The notes beneath the pieces were generated by a model, which did no database searches, had not been told where the DNA came from, and saw only the letters and a program-made list of their open reading frames with translations. From contig NZ_JAHEAG010000036.1 in assembly GCF_018596315.1 (NCBI RefSeq), positions 1 through 64,000 of the forward strand: a stretch of 64,000 bases of DNA. Reading direction: 5' to 3'. Every line of letters begins with the position of its first letter. Position 1 is the first letter of the stretch. The position numbers and the translations under genes were made by a program. The DNA comes from Bradyrhizobium sp. SRL28. GTDB lineage: Bacteria; Pseudomonadota; Alphaproteobacteria; Rhizobiales; Xanthobacteraceae. Of the stretch, positions 17,441-26,355 are shown one piece after another.

Positions 17441-18247
17441 TCAGCGTGTTCGTGGTGTCGAAATCCTTGGTGCGGTCTGTGACGTAGTCGGTCCACTTGG
17501 TCTTGTCCGGCGTCCAGACCCTGCTGGCATTGGAGAGGCAGTCACTCTTGTTTTTCTTGCTGGTGTTGCTGCACGTCCCCCAGGTATCGTTCTGATCACT
17601 CCACAAATCCCAGTCGATCCAGCTCTCATCCTTGTAGCTGGTGCCGAGGTTGACGTCCTTGGCGAAGGGAATGATCGAAATGCACATGTCGCCTTTATTT
17701 TCGAGCTTGCTCAATTGATCGACCAGGCTCTTGGCAGGCCTCCTGCATCGCCGGCATCTTGCCGTCGTCTTTCATCGATCCCGTCACGTCGAGCTCCATG
17801 GCGACCCGCATGCGGACGTTGCCCCAGGCCGAGGTGGGACTGGTCTTGAAATCCATGGTCGGGAAGCCGACGACCCGCATGAAGCCGGTGTCGATGGCGC
17901 CGGAACCGTCGACCAGTATGGTCGACCCGTTGCCGGAAGTCTGCGTGTAGCTCGCGGTGACCGTGACCGACTTGGCTTCCGGGTTGGTGTGGAGGGCCCT
18001 GAAGTACTCGTCTGCCTTTGTGGAGATTTGCGAGGTATTGATGGTGCCCTCGGTCAGGTCCTTCGCCAGCATCAGGGCGGTGGAGTCGAGGGCGGCCTGC
18101 ATCGAGGATCGGGCGTTGACGGCGCGGGTGTAATCGACCGCCGCCCCGACGAAACTGATGATCGGGATGACCGCGATCCCAAAGAGGATCGCGATATTGC
18201 CGTCATGCGGCCGCGCGAAGACGACCGAAAACGACTGTGTCGAGCAT
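17440..18247 (-). pseudogene. Broken tadG-like pilus/Tad secretion gene
   Basis: The minus strand encodes the start of a TadG-type protein: a TadE-like membrane segment (NIAILFGIAVIPIISFVGAA followed by VDYTRA), a short domain, and a VWA opening (VAMELDVTGSM). At about 17733 one extra base shifts the frame (GCC TGC CAA in place of an expected ... AAG AGC), after which the VWA sequence continues as LSKLENKGDMCISIIPFAKD. The 5' end is also out of frame with its ATG at 18247, and the 3' end is lost where the dispersed repeat begins. Three lesions make it non-functional. Confidence 0.78.
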
Positions 18248-18756
18248 GGCTCTCACCGCAAATGTGATTTCTGCGGGGCATTTCCGCCTGGGTGGCTAAG
18301 CAGGCGGTAAGCCGGTTCCGCAAAAGACAGGAAAAAACCTGCGCATCGCCGAACCGGCCGCCAAAAGCGCCTGCTATCGTCAATAGCGGCTAAACGGGCG
18401 GTCGCTGTCCTTTGTCAAATGCGGCAGAAACGATTAACCTTGGTTCGGATAGCCGAGCCGGGAATCGGGCCGGTCGCGGGTCGCGCGAGGGCAGTGTCAA
18501 TGCGCTTGCGGCGATGCGGCGGCAGACCCATATTCCAGGTGCCGATCCGGCCAACGGGTCGGACCGGGAGCGGCGATCTGGAAAAATGCGTTGCTGGGTG
18601 CTTTGCGGCGGCTCACGGCCAGAGCCGATCGCGAGTGCGCCAGGATGCGCTCCGGTATCACCCCTTTTTGGAATTTCGAACGCCTGAGCCATGTTGCAGT
18701 CAACCTTCAAAGCTTGTTTGTCCGTGCCGGTAACGTCATCTGCTTTTGCGCCCCGA
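18248..18756. other. Gene-free stretch upstream of clpS
   Basis: About 500 bases between the tadG remnant and clpS. I see no coding region with family support, no strong hairpin and no clear sigma-70 or sigma-32 promoter. It presumably holds the clpS promoter near its right end. An in-frame extension of clpS to 18691 exists but is not conserved with the family. Confidence 0.5.
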
Positions 18757-19089
18757 ATGGGCAATGACGAGAACCGCAATACCGGAACCAGTGGGCCGTC
18801 GACGTCGGTCATCACCAAGGTCAAGCCGAAGACCAAGCGTCCGAACCTTTATCGTGTCCTGATTCTGAACGACGACTACACGCCGATGGAGTTCGTCGTT
18901 CATGTGCTGGAGAAGTTCTTCCAGAAGGACGCCGAAGCGGCCACCAAGATCATGCTCCATGTGCATCATCACGGGATCGGCGAGTGCGGCGTGTTCACCT
19001 ACGAGATTGCCGAGACCAAGGTCACGCAGGTGATGGATTTCGCGCGCAAGCACCAGCATCCCCTGCAATGCGTGATGGAAAAGAAATAG
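18757..19089 (+). CDS. clpS: ATP-dependent Clp protease adaptor ClpS
   Basis: A 110-residue cytosolic adaptor that delivers N-degron substrates to ClpA. A flexible N-terminal tail (1-30) precedes the ClpS core: NLYRVLILNDDYTPMEFVVH, with the substrate-pocket NDDYTPM segment, then the His-rich HVHHHGIGECGV region. ATG 18757 gives the usual length for the family. clpA follows on the same strand after 244 bases, so the adaptor and its unfoldase are adjacent. Confidence 0.95.
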   Translation: MGNDENRNTGTSGPSTSVITKVKPKTKRPNLYRVLILNDDYTPMEFVVHVLEKFFQKDAEAATKIMLHVHHHGIGECGVFTYEIAETKVTQVMDFARKHQHPLQCVMEKK

Positions 19090-19333
19090 CCGCGCACGGC
19101 TCTAGACCCGGCCGGAGAGGGGAACGGGTCCTGCATTGACCGCGTTGAAGAAAGCCGATCGTATTCCCGGTAGTTTTTCGGGGGAAGGGTGCGTGAATTT
19201 AGAGGAAAACCACCTTTCCGGAACCGGTCTTTCGCCACGATCGTGCGTAACTATATGACAGCTAATGACGAAGGTTGTTGTTGCCTGACCGGGTAATGGC
19301 GATCATGATGACCGGGGGCCATAGAGGACGCGA

Positions 19334-21745
19334 ATGCCAACTTTTTCCCAAAGCCTTGAACAATCCCTGCATCGCGCGCTGGCGATTGCGAACGAGCGGC
19401 ACCATCAATACGCGACGCTCGAACACCTTCTGCTTTCGCTGATCGATGACTCGGATGCGGCGGCGGTGATGCGCGCCTGCAGCGTCGACCTCGACAAGCT
19501 GCGCACGAGCCTCGTCAATTATCTCGAAACCGAATTCGAAAATCTGGTGACTGACGGCGCCGACGACGCCAAGCCGACCGCCGGATTCCAGCGCGTGATC
19601 CAGCGCGCGGTGATTCACGTCCAGTCTTCCGGTCGCGAAGAAGTGACCGGCGCCAACGTGCTGATCGCGATCTTCGCGGAGCGCGAAAGCCATGCCGCTT
19701 ATTTCCTGCAGGAGCAGGACATGACGCGGTACGACGCGGTCAACTATATCAGCCACGGCATCGCCAAGCGGCCGGGCGTCTCCGAAGCGCGCCCCGTGCG
19801 CGGCGTCGACGAGGAGACCGAGACCAAGGGCAACGAGGACGCCAAGAAGAAGGGCGAGGCGCTCGAGACCTATTGCGTCAACCTCAACAAGAAGGCGCGT
19901 GACGGCAAGATCGATCCGGTGATCGGGCGTAATTCCGAGATCAACCGCGCGATCCAGGTGCTGTGCCGCCGCCAGAAGAACAATCCGCTGTTCGTGGGCG
20001 AGGCCGGCGTCGGCAAGACCGCGATCGCCGAAGGGCTCGCCAAGCGCATCGTCGATTCCGAAGTGCCGGAAGTGCTGGCGGCCGCCACCGTGTTCTCGCT
20101 CGACATGGGCACGCTGCTCGCCGGCACCCGCTACCGCGGCGATTTCGAGGAGCGGCTGAAACAGGTTTTGAAGGAACTGGAGGCGCATCCGAACGCCATC
20201 CTGTTCATCGACGAAATCCATACCGTGATCGGCGCCGGCGCCACCTCCGGCGGCGCGATGGACGCGTCCAACCTGCTCAAGCCGGCGCTGGCCTCCGGCA
20301 CGATCCGCTGCATGGGCTCGACGACGTACAAGGAATACCGCCAGCATTTCGAAAAAGACCGCGCGCTGGTGCGCCGGTTCCAGAAGATCGACGTCAACGA
20401 GCCGACGGTGGAAGACGCCATCGCGATCCTCAAAGGTCTGAAACCCTATTTCGAGGACTACCACCGGCTGAAATACACCAACGAGGCGATCGAGGCGGCT
20501 GTGCAATTGTCGTCGCGCTACATCCACGACCGCAAGCTGCCGGACAAGGCGATCGACGTGATCGACGAGTCGGGCGCGGCGCAGATGCTGGTCGCCGAGA
20601 ACCGGCGCAAGAAGACCATCGGCATCAAGGAAATCGAGACCACGATCGCGACCATGGCGCGGATTCCGCCCAAGAGCGTGTCGAAGGACGATGCAGAGGT
20701 GCTCAAGCATCTCGAGCAGACCCTGAAGCGGGTGGTGTTCGGCCAGGACAAGGCGATCGAGTCGCTGTCGGCGTCGATCAAGCTGGCACGCGCCGGCTTG
20801 CGCGAGCCGGAGAAGCCGATCGGCTCCTACCTGTTCTCCGGTCCGACCGGCGTCGGCAAGACTGAAGTCGCCAAACAGCTTGCGGCCTCGCTCGGGGTCG
20901 AGCTGCTTCGCTTCGACATGTCCGAATATATGGAGCGGCATACGGTGTCGCGCCTGATCGGCGCGCCTCCCGGCTATGTCGGCTTCGACCAGGGCGGCCT
21001 GTTGACCGATGGCGTGGACCAGCATCCGCACTGTGTGGTGCTGCTCGACGAAATCGAGAAGGCGCATCCGGATCTCTACAACGTGCTGCTGCAGATCATG
21101 GATCACGGCCGGCTCACCGACCACAACGGCAAGCAGGTCAATTTCCGCAACGTGATCCTGATCATGACCACGAATGCGGGCGCCGCCGATCTCGCGCGCC
21201 AGGCCTTCGGCTTCACGCGCAACAAGCGGGAAGGCGACGATCACGAGGCGATCAACCGCCAGTTCGCGCCGGAATTCCGCAACCGGCTGGATGCGATCGT
21301 CTCGTTCGCCCATCTCAATGCCGACGTCATCGGCATGGTGGTGGAGAAGTTCGTCCTCCAGCTCGAGGCGCAACTCGCCGACCGCGACGTCACCATCGAG
21401 CTGTCGGAGACCGCCAAGGCCTGGCTGATCGAACATGGTTACGACGAGCAGATGGGTGCGCGTCCGATGGCGCGCGTGATCCAGGAGCACATCAAGAAGC
21501 CGCTGGCGGATGAAGTGCTGTTCGGTCACCTGAAGGGCGGCGGCCATGTCCGCGTCGTGCTGGTCAAGGACGAGGCGAGCGCGGACGGCAAGGACAAAAT
21601 CGGCTTCGAGTTCGTCGAGGGACCGGTCACGCCGAAGCCGGAGAAGCTGCCCGGCGCCCGCAAGCGCAAGCCGAAATCGGGCGGCCCCAATGGGGGTGGC
21701 GGGTCCAAGGGACCGGCCTCAAAGGGCCCGCTGGTCAAGGCGTAA
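19334..21745 (+). CDS. clpA: ATP-dependent Clp protease ATP-binding subunit ClpA
   Basis: An 803-residue AAA+ unfoldase that feeds substrates to ClpP. The N domain (about 1-150) with Clp repeats docks ClpS. AAA1 carries Walker A GEAGVGKTA near 222 and Walker B LFIDEIHT; AAA2 carries Walker A GPTGVGKTE near 502 and Walker B VVLLDEIEKAHPD. The C-terminal ~40 residues are a low-complexity Lys/Gly/Pro tail (RKRKPKSGGPNGGGG, then SKGPASKG), longer than in E. coli. It lies directly downstream of clpS and ends at a hairpin terminator. Confidence 0.96.
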   Translation: MPTFSQSLEQSLHRALAIANERHHQYATLEHLLLSLIDDSDAAAVMRACSVDLDKLRTSLVNYLETEFENLVTDGADDAKPTAGFQRVIQRAVIHVQSSGREEVTGANVLIAIFAERESHAAYFLQEQDMTRYDAVNYISHGIAKRPGVSEARPVRGVDEETETKGNEDAKKKGEALETYCVNLNKKARDGKIDPVIGRNSEINRAIQVLCRRQKNNPLFVGEAGVGKTAIAEGLAKRIVDSEVPEVLAAATVFSLDMGTLLAGTRYRGDFEERLKQVLKELEAHPNAILFIDEIHTVIGAGATSGGAMDASNLLKPALASGTIRCMGSTTYKEYRQHFEKDRALVRRFQKIDVNEPTVEDAIAILKGLKPYFEDYHRLKYTNEAIEAAVQLSSRYIHDRKLPDKAIDVIDESGAAQMLVAENRRKKTIGIKEIETTIATMARIPPKSVSKDDAEVLKHLEQTLKRVVFGQDKAIESLSASIKLARAGLREPEKPIGSYLFSGPTGVGKTEVAKQLAASLGVELLRFDMSEYMERHTVSRLIGAPPGYVGFDQGGLLTDGVDQHPHCVVLLDEIEKAHPDLYNVLLQIMDHGRLTDHNGKQVNFRNVILIMTTNAGAADLARQAFGFTRNKREGDDHEAINRQFAPEFRNRLDAIVSFAHLNADVIGMVVEKFVLQLEAQLADRDVTIELSETAKAWLIEHGYDEQMGARPMARVIQEHIKKPLADEVLFGHLKGGGHVRVVLVKDEASADGKDKIGFEFVEGPVTPKPEKLPGARKRKPKSGGPNGGGGSKGPASKGPLVKA

Positions 21746-21767
21746 GCAGCCTCAATCCAAAACGGAG

Positions 21768-21798
21768 AGCCGGCGTGTCGCAAGACCGCCGGCTTTTT
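21768..21798 (+). terminator. clpA terminator
   Basis: AGCCGGC (21768-21774) and GCCGGCT (21788-21794) form a 7-bp stem around a 13-base loop, followed by TTTTT. It lies 23 bases past the clpA stop codon and fits an intrinsic terminator on the plus strand. Confidence 0.75.
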
Positions 21799-21850
21799 GA
21801 TGCGCGGCGCCAGCGGCGAAGCTTGCTGCTGAGTAGATCGCCAAAAGGCT

Positions 21851-22207
21851 TCAGCGCTCGCCGAGCAGTTCGTCGATGCGGCGCTCGAGTTGGCGCTTCT
21901 TGATCTCGCTTCGGCGCAGCCGTTCCGCGAGATCGGAGACCGGCGCGGCAGGGCTTTCCGCCCTGAAGGCGACGCCGACAAAATTGTCGCGCCACCAGAT
22001 TACCTTTGCCAGGAAGGAGCGTCCCTTGCGCGCGACGCGCAGCGAGAGCTGTTCTTTCGGCAACTGGATGTCATCGCTGAATTCGATGGTCGCGCCGCGA
22101 TCGGAAATATTGCGGACGATGCATTCGCGCGTCGCGCCGCGCTCACCGATCTCGGCGACGCCGCCATACATCACCTTGTCGCGCACGCTCTCGCGTCGTT
22201 CACGCAT
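21851..22207 (-). CDS. PilZ domain protein
   Basis: A 118-residue protein with a PilZ fold. The c-di-GMP-binding RxxxR motif appears at the N terminus (RERRESVR) and the second motif D/N-x-S-x-x-G as NISDRGATIEF. The C-terminal ~20 residues are a charged helix (RRSEIKKRQLERRIDELLG) that may mediate partner binding. It may read the c-di-GMP signal made by diguanylate cyclases such as PleD, encoded elsewhere in this window. It is convergent with clpA and divergent from the lytic transglycosylase. Confidence 0.85.
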   Translation of the reverse strand: MRERRESVRDKVMYGGVAEIGERGATRECIVRNISDRGATIEFSDDIQLPKEQLSLRVARKGRSFLAKVIWWRDNFVGVAFRAESPAAPVSDLAERLRRSEIKKRQLERRIDELLGER

Positions 22208-22405
22208 TGAAAGTCTCCCAAGAAAGATGGAGACTTTTACCCCGCTTTGTTCCTCGTGAAAGTCCGCCTGGCGCAAAATGCGGCATTAACGTAAATTTAC
22301 GGGGTTCCGATGGCGCGGATTTCGGAACAATTGCAGCGCAAAAAGGCGGTGGAACCGCGGATCCACCTGCCAGCCGTGACCGTTTGACTGAACGTTTTCA
22401 CCGCT

Positions 22406-23395
22406 ATGCACGCTCGGATTGCAACGGTCATGCAAAGAGCCCGATTTCTTCGCGCCTTATGCTGCACGGTGTCGCTTTTGTCTTCGGTTGCGACTGCCGG
22501 CGCCGAGGATGCGGGTGAGGCTACCCGGTTGGGCGCCGAGCCACGCGCGATACCGGCCGAGACGCCGGCTGAAGCGACGCGGGAGAGCGACACGCGCGAG
22601 GCGATGTGCCTGATGATCGAGTCGGCCGCGAAAGCCTCAAGCCTGCCGCTCGAGTTCTTCGCCCGCGTGATCTGGCAGGAGAGCCGCTTCCGCTCCGACG
22701 CGATCGGGCCGGTGACGCGCAGTGGCCAGCGCGCGCAGGGGATTGCGCAGTTCATGCCCGGCACCGCGAACGAGCGCGGCCTGCTCGATCCCTTCAATCC
22801 CGTGCAGGCGCTGCCGAAATCGGCGGAGTTTTTGGCCGAGCTGCGCGACCAGTTTGGCAATCTGGGACTGGCGGCCGCCGCCTACAATGCCGGCCCGCGC
22901 CGGGTTCAGGAGTGGCTCGCCGGCACCGGAGGGATGCCGCAGGAGACGCGCAGCTACGTTCTCGCCATCACCGGCTCCACCGTCGAGGATTGGGCGAAGG
23001 CGCAGAAGGGCGGCAGGACACCGGAGCGGATACCGACGTCGAGCTGTCGCGACTTGATGGCGCTGCTGAAGCAGGCCCCCAGTCCCTTCATCACCGAACT
23101 CGAGAGCCGCATCACGCTCGGTGCCGCCAAAGTGTGGGGCGTTCAGCTCGCCGCCGGCTTCAGCCGCGACAGGGCGCTCGCGATGTACGCCCGCGCCATG
23201 AAGCGGCTCAGCGCCGTGATCGGCGACCAGGATCCGAGCCTGCTCTCATCGGTGATGCGCAGCCGCGGCACGCGCGCCTTCTACCAGGTGCGGATCGGCG
23301 CCGACACACGGCCCGCCGCCGACGACCTCTGCAACCGCATCCGCAAAGCGGGCGGGGCATGCTTCGTGCTGCGCAACAGGGGCGTGCCGGGGTGA
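22406..23395 (+). CDS. Lytic murein transglycosylase with SPOR-like tail
   Basis: A 329-residue periplasmic enzyme that cleaves the MurNAc-GlcNAc bond of peptidoglycan. An N-terminal signal peptide (to about residue 33, ATAGA) precedes an SLT (goose-lysozyme-like) domain: WQESRFRSDAIGP has the catalytic Glu, GIAQFMPGTANE and AAAYNAGPRRVQ are family motifs. The final ~45 residues (GTRAFYQVRIGADTRPAADD) look like a SPOR-type glycan-binding segment. It is divergent from a PilZ gene and followed within 10 bases by a palindromic repeat. Confidence 0.9.
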   Translation: MHARIATVMQRARFLRALCCTVSLLSSVATAGAEDAGEATRLGAEPRAIPAETPAEATRESDTREAMCLMIESAAKASSLPLEFFARVIWQESRFRSDAIGPVTRSGQRAQGIAQFMPGTANERGLLDPFNPVQALPKSAEFLAELRDQFGNLGLAAAAYNAGPRRVQEWLAGTGGMPQETRSYVLAITGSTVEDWAKAQKGGRTPERIPTSSCRDLMALLKQAPSPFITELESRITLGAAKVWGVQLAAGFSRDRALAMYARAMKRLSAVIGDQDPSLLSSVMRSRGTRAFYQVRIGADTRPAADDLCNRIRKAGGACFVLRNRGVPG

Positions 23396-23404
23396 TGCAC
23401 AAGT

Positions 23405-23502
23405 CGTAGCCCGGATGGAGCACAGCGCAATCCGGGACGGGCTTGTCCACTTGTGAGATTCCCGGATTACGCTGCGCTCCATCCGGGCTACGGGACTACT
23501 GC
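23405..23502. repeat. 98-bp palindromic repeat 'GTAGCCCGGATGG', copy A
   Basis: The outer arms GTAGCCCGGATGGAGC and GCTCCATCCGGGCTAC are complementary, with an inner CAGCGCAATCCGGGA / TCCCGGATTACGCTG pair. Copy B at 24039-24136 matches it at 95 of 98 bases by direct count (changes at three sites). The repeat begins 10 bases past the transglycosylase stop codon and could form a long hairpin that ends that transcript. Confidence 0.9.
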
Positions 23503-23545
23503 TACAGGGCTTGCAAAGTCATTTGCGCTGTTTGAAGCTTTCAGG

Positions 23546-24043
23546 ATGTCCCGATTACATTGGATTGAGTTATCTGCAGCCGGGCGGATAGCGATTTCCG
23601 CTCGACCGCGGGCCGATGATTGGCTGGAGACGGAGGTCGACGAGTGGAAGGCTTCCGGCCTGGATATGATCGTAAGCCTTCTCGAACGTGATGAGGTTTC
23701 CGAGCTTGGATTGCAGCGCGAAGCCGAGCTTTGCCGATCGAACGGCATCGAATTTCTGTCCTTTCCGATTCCAGATCGTGGCGTGCCTGAAAACGGGGCC
23801 GACGTGTTGCGGATCGCGAGTTCTATGGCCCGCGGCATTGCTGACGGCCGGTCCGTGGCGATTCATTGTCGGGCAGGGATCGGCAGGTCATCCATGATCG
23901 CGGCATGCGCGCTGATTTGCTCCGGAATCGAAGCCAGTGATGCGCTCGCACGGATCAAAACCGCACGCGGCCTGACGGTGCCGGATACCGATGAGCAGCG
24001 CGATTGGATCATGGCCTTTGGTGGAATGTACCAAATACCGTAG
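23546..24043 (+). CDS. Small protein-tyrosine/dual-specificity phosphatase-like protein
   Basis: A 165-residue cytosolic protein with the P-loop HCRAGIGRSS (Cys-x5-Arg) near residue 109 and an upstream acidic segment PIPDRGVPENGAD that supplies the general-acid Asp. The fold matches cysteine-based phosphatases acting on tyrosine, dual or inositol phosphate substrates. ATG 23546 is preferred; in-frame codons to 23453 lie inside a repeat. The gene is bracketed by near-identical 98-bp repeats, and its stop codon TAG falls inside the second. Base composition appears slightly lower in GC than its neighbours. Confidence 0.75.
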   Translation: MSRLHWIELSAAGRIAISARPRADDWLETEVDEWKASGLDMIVSLLERDEVSELGLQREAELCRSNGIEFLSFPIPDRGVPENGADVLRIASSMARGIADGRSVAIHCRAGIGRSSMIAACALICSGIEASDALARIKTARGLTVPDTDEQRDWIMAFGGMYQIP

Positions 24044-24136
24044 CCCGGATGGAGCGCAGCGCAATCCGGGACCGGTTTGTCCACTTGTGAGATTCCCGGA
24101 TTACGCTGCGCTCCATCCGGGCTACGGGACTACTGC
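24039..24136. repeat. 98-bp palindromic repeat 'GTAGCCCGGATGG', copy B
   Basis: A direct copy of the repeat at 23405-23502 (95 of 98 bases identical). Its first bases contain the TAG stop of the phosphatase gene (24041-24043). The long near-perfect hairpin may also act as that gene's terminator. A more diverged relative is at 26940-27028. Confidence 0.9.
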
Positions 24137-24222
24137 ATAGCCGCCCTGAGCGGCGCTTGCTTGACGCGGGTTGCTTTCGCCAGCCCTATGCCCTCGACGA
24201 TTCAAATCTCCATCGGTCACCC

Positions 24223-24966
24223 GTGGCGCTACCTCCACTCGACTCCCCCCAATGGAAAAGCTCGCTCCGCGCCTTCGCATGGGGCATGAGCTCGGTCGCG
24301 TCCACGGTGCTGACGCTGGTGCTGTTTGCGACCTATCTCGGCATTGGTGCGCTGGCCCATGACAGCCATTTCAGCCTGGGCTGGGTGCTCGGCAGCACGC
24401 TGTTGGTCTGGGCGGGCCCGGCGCAGATCATCCTGATCTCGACGCTGGGCTCCGGCGCGACCGCGGTGCAGGCGGCGATTGCGGTGACGGTGAGTGCGAT
24501 CCGGCTGTTTCCGATGGTGGTGTCGGTGTTGCCGCTGATGAAGACGCCCCAGACCAAGCGGCGCCACCTGGTGCTGGTGACGCATTTCATCGCGGTCACG
24601 CTGTGGGTCGAATGCTACCGGTTGCTGCCAAAAGTGCCGCGCGAGCGCCGCATCGCGTTCACGCACGGGCTCGGCTGCGGGCTTGTCACCGTCTGCATGG
24701 TCGCCACCACGCTCGGCTATGGGCTTGCCGCCAATCTGCCACCGCTGTTTGCAGCAGCGATCCTGCTGCTGACGCCGCTGGCGTTCCTGCTTTCGACGGC
24801 GCGCAACTGCCGGCAGATATCGGACATATTGGCGCTGGTGCTTGGGATCGCGCTGTTTCCGCTGGTGTCGATGCTGCATACCGGCGTCGATATCCTGATC
24901 AGCGGCGTCACCGCCGGCACCATCGCCTATGGCGTGCACTGGTGGCGGGAGAGGGCGCGCGCATGA
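24223..24966 (+). CDS. AzlC-family branched-chain amino acid/small solute exporter subunit
   Basis: A 247-residue integral inner-membrane protein with about seven helices. AzlC hallmarks are the VWAGPAQIILISTLGSGAT segment and an early MSSVASTVLTLVLFATYLGI helix. AzlC works with the small partner AzlD, encoded next with an ATGA overlap (24963-24966), which signals translational coupling. The start is uncertain: GTG 24223 gives ALPPLDSPQWKSS, a TTG lies at 24157, and ATG 24286 would trim the first helix. The substrate cannot be assigned. Confidence 0.8.
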   Translation: MALPPLDSPQWKSSLRAFAWGMSSVASTVLTLVLFATYLGIGALAHDSHFSLGWVLGSTLLVWAGPAQIILISTLGSGATAVQAAIAVTVSAIRLFPMVVSVLPLMKTPQTKRRHLVLVTHFIAVTLWVECYRLLPKVPRERRIAFTHGLGCGLVTVCMVATTLGYGLAANLPPLFAAAILLLTPLAFLLSTARNCRQISDILALVLGIALFPLVSMLHTGVDILISGVTAGTIAYGVHWWRERARA

Positions 24967-25307
24967 GCGAGTTTTTCGGCAGCCCGCACTCGCTGTTGAT
25001 CCTGGTGCTCGCGGGCTTTCTGCCCAACGAAGTCTGGCGCATGGCCGGGCTGTGGTTCGGCGCCGGCGTCGACGAGGGTTCGGAAGTTCTGGTGTGGGTG
25101 AGGGCGGTGGCGACCGCGATCCTCGCCGGCGTCATCGCGCAAATCCTGCTGCAGCCGCCGGGCGCGCTGGCCGGCGTGCCTGACGGGCTGCGCTACGGCG
25201 CGGTTGCGGCGGGCTTTGCGGTGTTCATGCTGACGCAGCGCTCGATCTTTGCCGGCGTGGTCTGCGGCGAGATCGTCCTGCTGGCCGGGAAATGGTGGCT
25301 CGGTTGA
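24963..25307 (+). CDS. AzlD-domain exporter subunit
   Basis: A 114-residue inner-membrane protein with three to four helices, the expected size of AzlD. Family features include an early LAGFLPNEVWRMAG and the C-terminal AGVVCGEIVLLAGKWW. It begins with an ATGA overlap on the AzlC-type gene, so the two subunits should be made in step. In the family the pair forms a small-solute exporter best known for branched-chain amino acid analogues. Confidence 0.8.
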   Translation: MSEFFGSPHSLLILVLAGFLPNEVWRMAGLWFGAGVDEGSEVLVWVRAVATAILAGVIAQILLQPPGALAGVPDGLRYGAVAAGFAVFMLTQRSIFAGVVCGEIVLLAGKWWLG

Positions 25308-25366
25308 TTGCAGGCAGCGCATAATCCGCTACTGTCCGGCGCACCGGGAAACGTCGAGGAAACGCA

Positions 25367-26338
25367 ATGAACTGGCTGAAATTATCGGCGCTGGTGGGCG
25401 CGCTCGTCTGGGCCGCGCCACTGGCCCATGCGGCGGAATATCCGGTACGTCCGATCAAGCTGATCGTGCCCTATGCCGCCGGCGGCCCGACCGACGTGCT
25501 CGGCCGCATGGTCGGCGAATATCTGAGCCGCGACCTGAAACAGGCTGTCGTGGTCGAGAACAAGGCCGGCGCGCAGGGCGCGATCGGCGCCGAAGCAGCG
25601 GCGCGTTCCGAGCCCGATGGTTACACGCTGTTCTTCACGGCGGCGTCGATCTTCGTGCTCAACCCGCTGCTCTACAAGAAGCTGCCCTACGATCCCACGC
25701 GGGACTTCCGCCTGCTTGCGCTGGTCACCGATCTGCCTGTCGTGATGGAGGTTCATCCGTCCGTGCCCGCCAAGACGGTCGCGGAGTTCGTGGCCTACGC
25801 CAAGCAGAACCCGGGAAAACTCAATTTCGGATCGGCCGGCACCGGCGGCACCATTCATCTGGCCGGCGAAATGTTCAAGCAGATGGCCGGCGTCGACATG
25901 GTCCATGTCGCCTACAAGGGCGCAGGCCCCGCGCTGACCGATTTGCTGTCGGGCAATATCCAGTTGATGTTCGATACGCTCGGCACCGCGCTGCCGCCGG
26001 TCAAGGGCGGGTTGCTGCGCGCGCTGGCGGTCTCTTCGGCGCAACGCATCCCCGATCTGCCTGACGTGCCGACCATGGCCGAGAGCGGCTATCCGGACTA
26101 CGGCGTCAGCGTCTGGTATGGCGTCTCCGCGCCGGCCAAACTGCCTGATGACGTCGCGCAGAAACTCACCGCCAGTTTGAACAAGGCGCTGAGTGATGAC
26201 GCGTTCCGGGCTTCGCTCGACAAGGTCGGCTTTCCGCCGCTGCGGCCGCAGAGCCAGGCCGAGATCGACAAATTCGTCGCGACCGATCGCGCGCGGTGGG
26301 CGGGCGTGATAAAAGCCCTCAACATCTCATTGGATTAG
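25367..26338 (+). CDS. Tripartite tricarboxylate transporter substrate-binding protein (Bug/TctC family)
   Basis: A 323-residue periplasmic binding protein with a signal peptide (about 1-22, AHAAEY). TctC features include YPVRPIKLIVPYAAGGPTDV at the mature N terminus and VVVENKAGAQGAIGA (glycine-rich ligand loop). Members bind carboxylates, often citrate-like or amino-acid-like. No membrane subunits (tctA, tctB) are adjacent, so it is one of the orphan Bug proteins common in some proteobacteria. GAGGAAACGCA before the ATG is a good ribosome site. Confidence 0.9.
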   Translation: MNWLKLSALVGALVWAAPLAHAAEYPVRPIKLIVPYAAGGPTDVLGRMVGEYLSRDLKQAVVVENKAGAQGAIGAEAAARSEPDGYTLFFTAASIFVLNPLLYKKLPYDPTRDFRLLALVTDLPVVMEVHPSVPAKTVAEFVAYAKQNPGKLNFGSAGTGGTIHLAGEMFKQMAGVDMVHVAYKGAGPALTDLLSGNIQLMFDTLGTALPPVKGGLLRALAVSSAQRIPDLPDVPTMAESGYPDYGVSVWYGVSAPAKLPDDVAQKLTASLNKALSDDAFRASLDKVGFPPLRPQSQAEIDKFVATDRARWAGVIKALNISLD

Positions 26339-26355
26339 GACATCTGGATTAGGAC

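Noticed and set aside
19262..21547. A very long open frame (over 750 codons) on the strand opposite clpA
   Set aside because: It mirrors clpA codon structure in a high-GC genome, encodes a His/Arg/Asp-rich sequence without any family, and clpA is certain.
22286..22300. TTAA-N7-TTAC as a CtrA site between the PilZ and transglycosylase genes
   Set aside because: One mismatch; the spacer overlaps a GTAAATTTAC palindrome that may explain the match. Kept only as a weak possibility.
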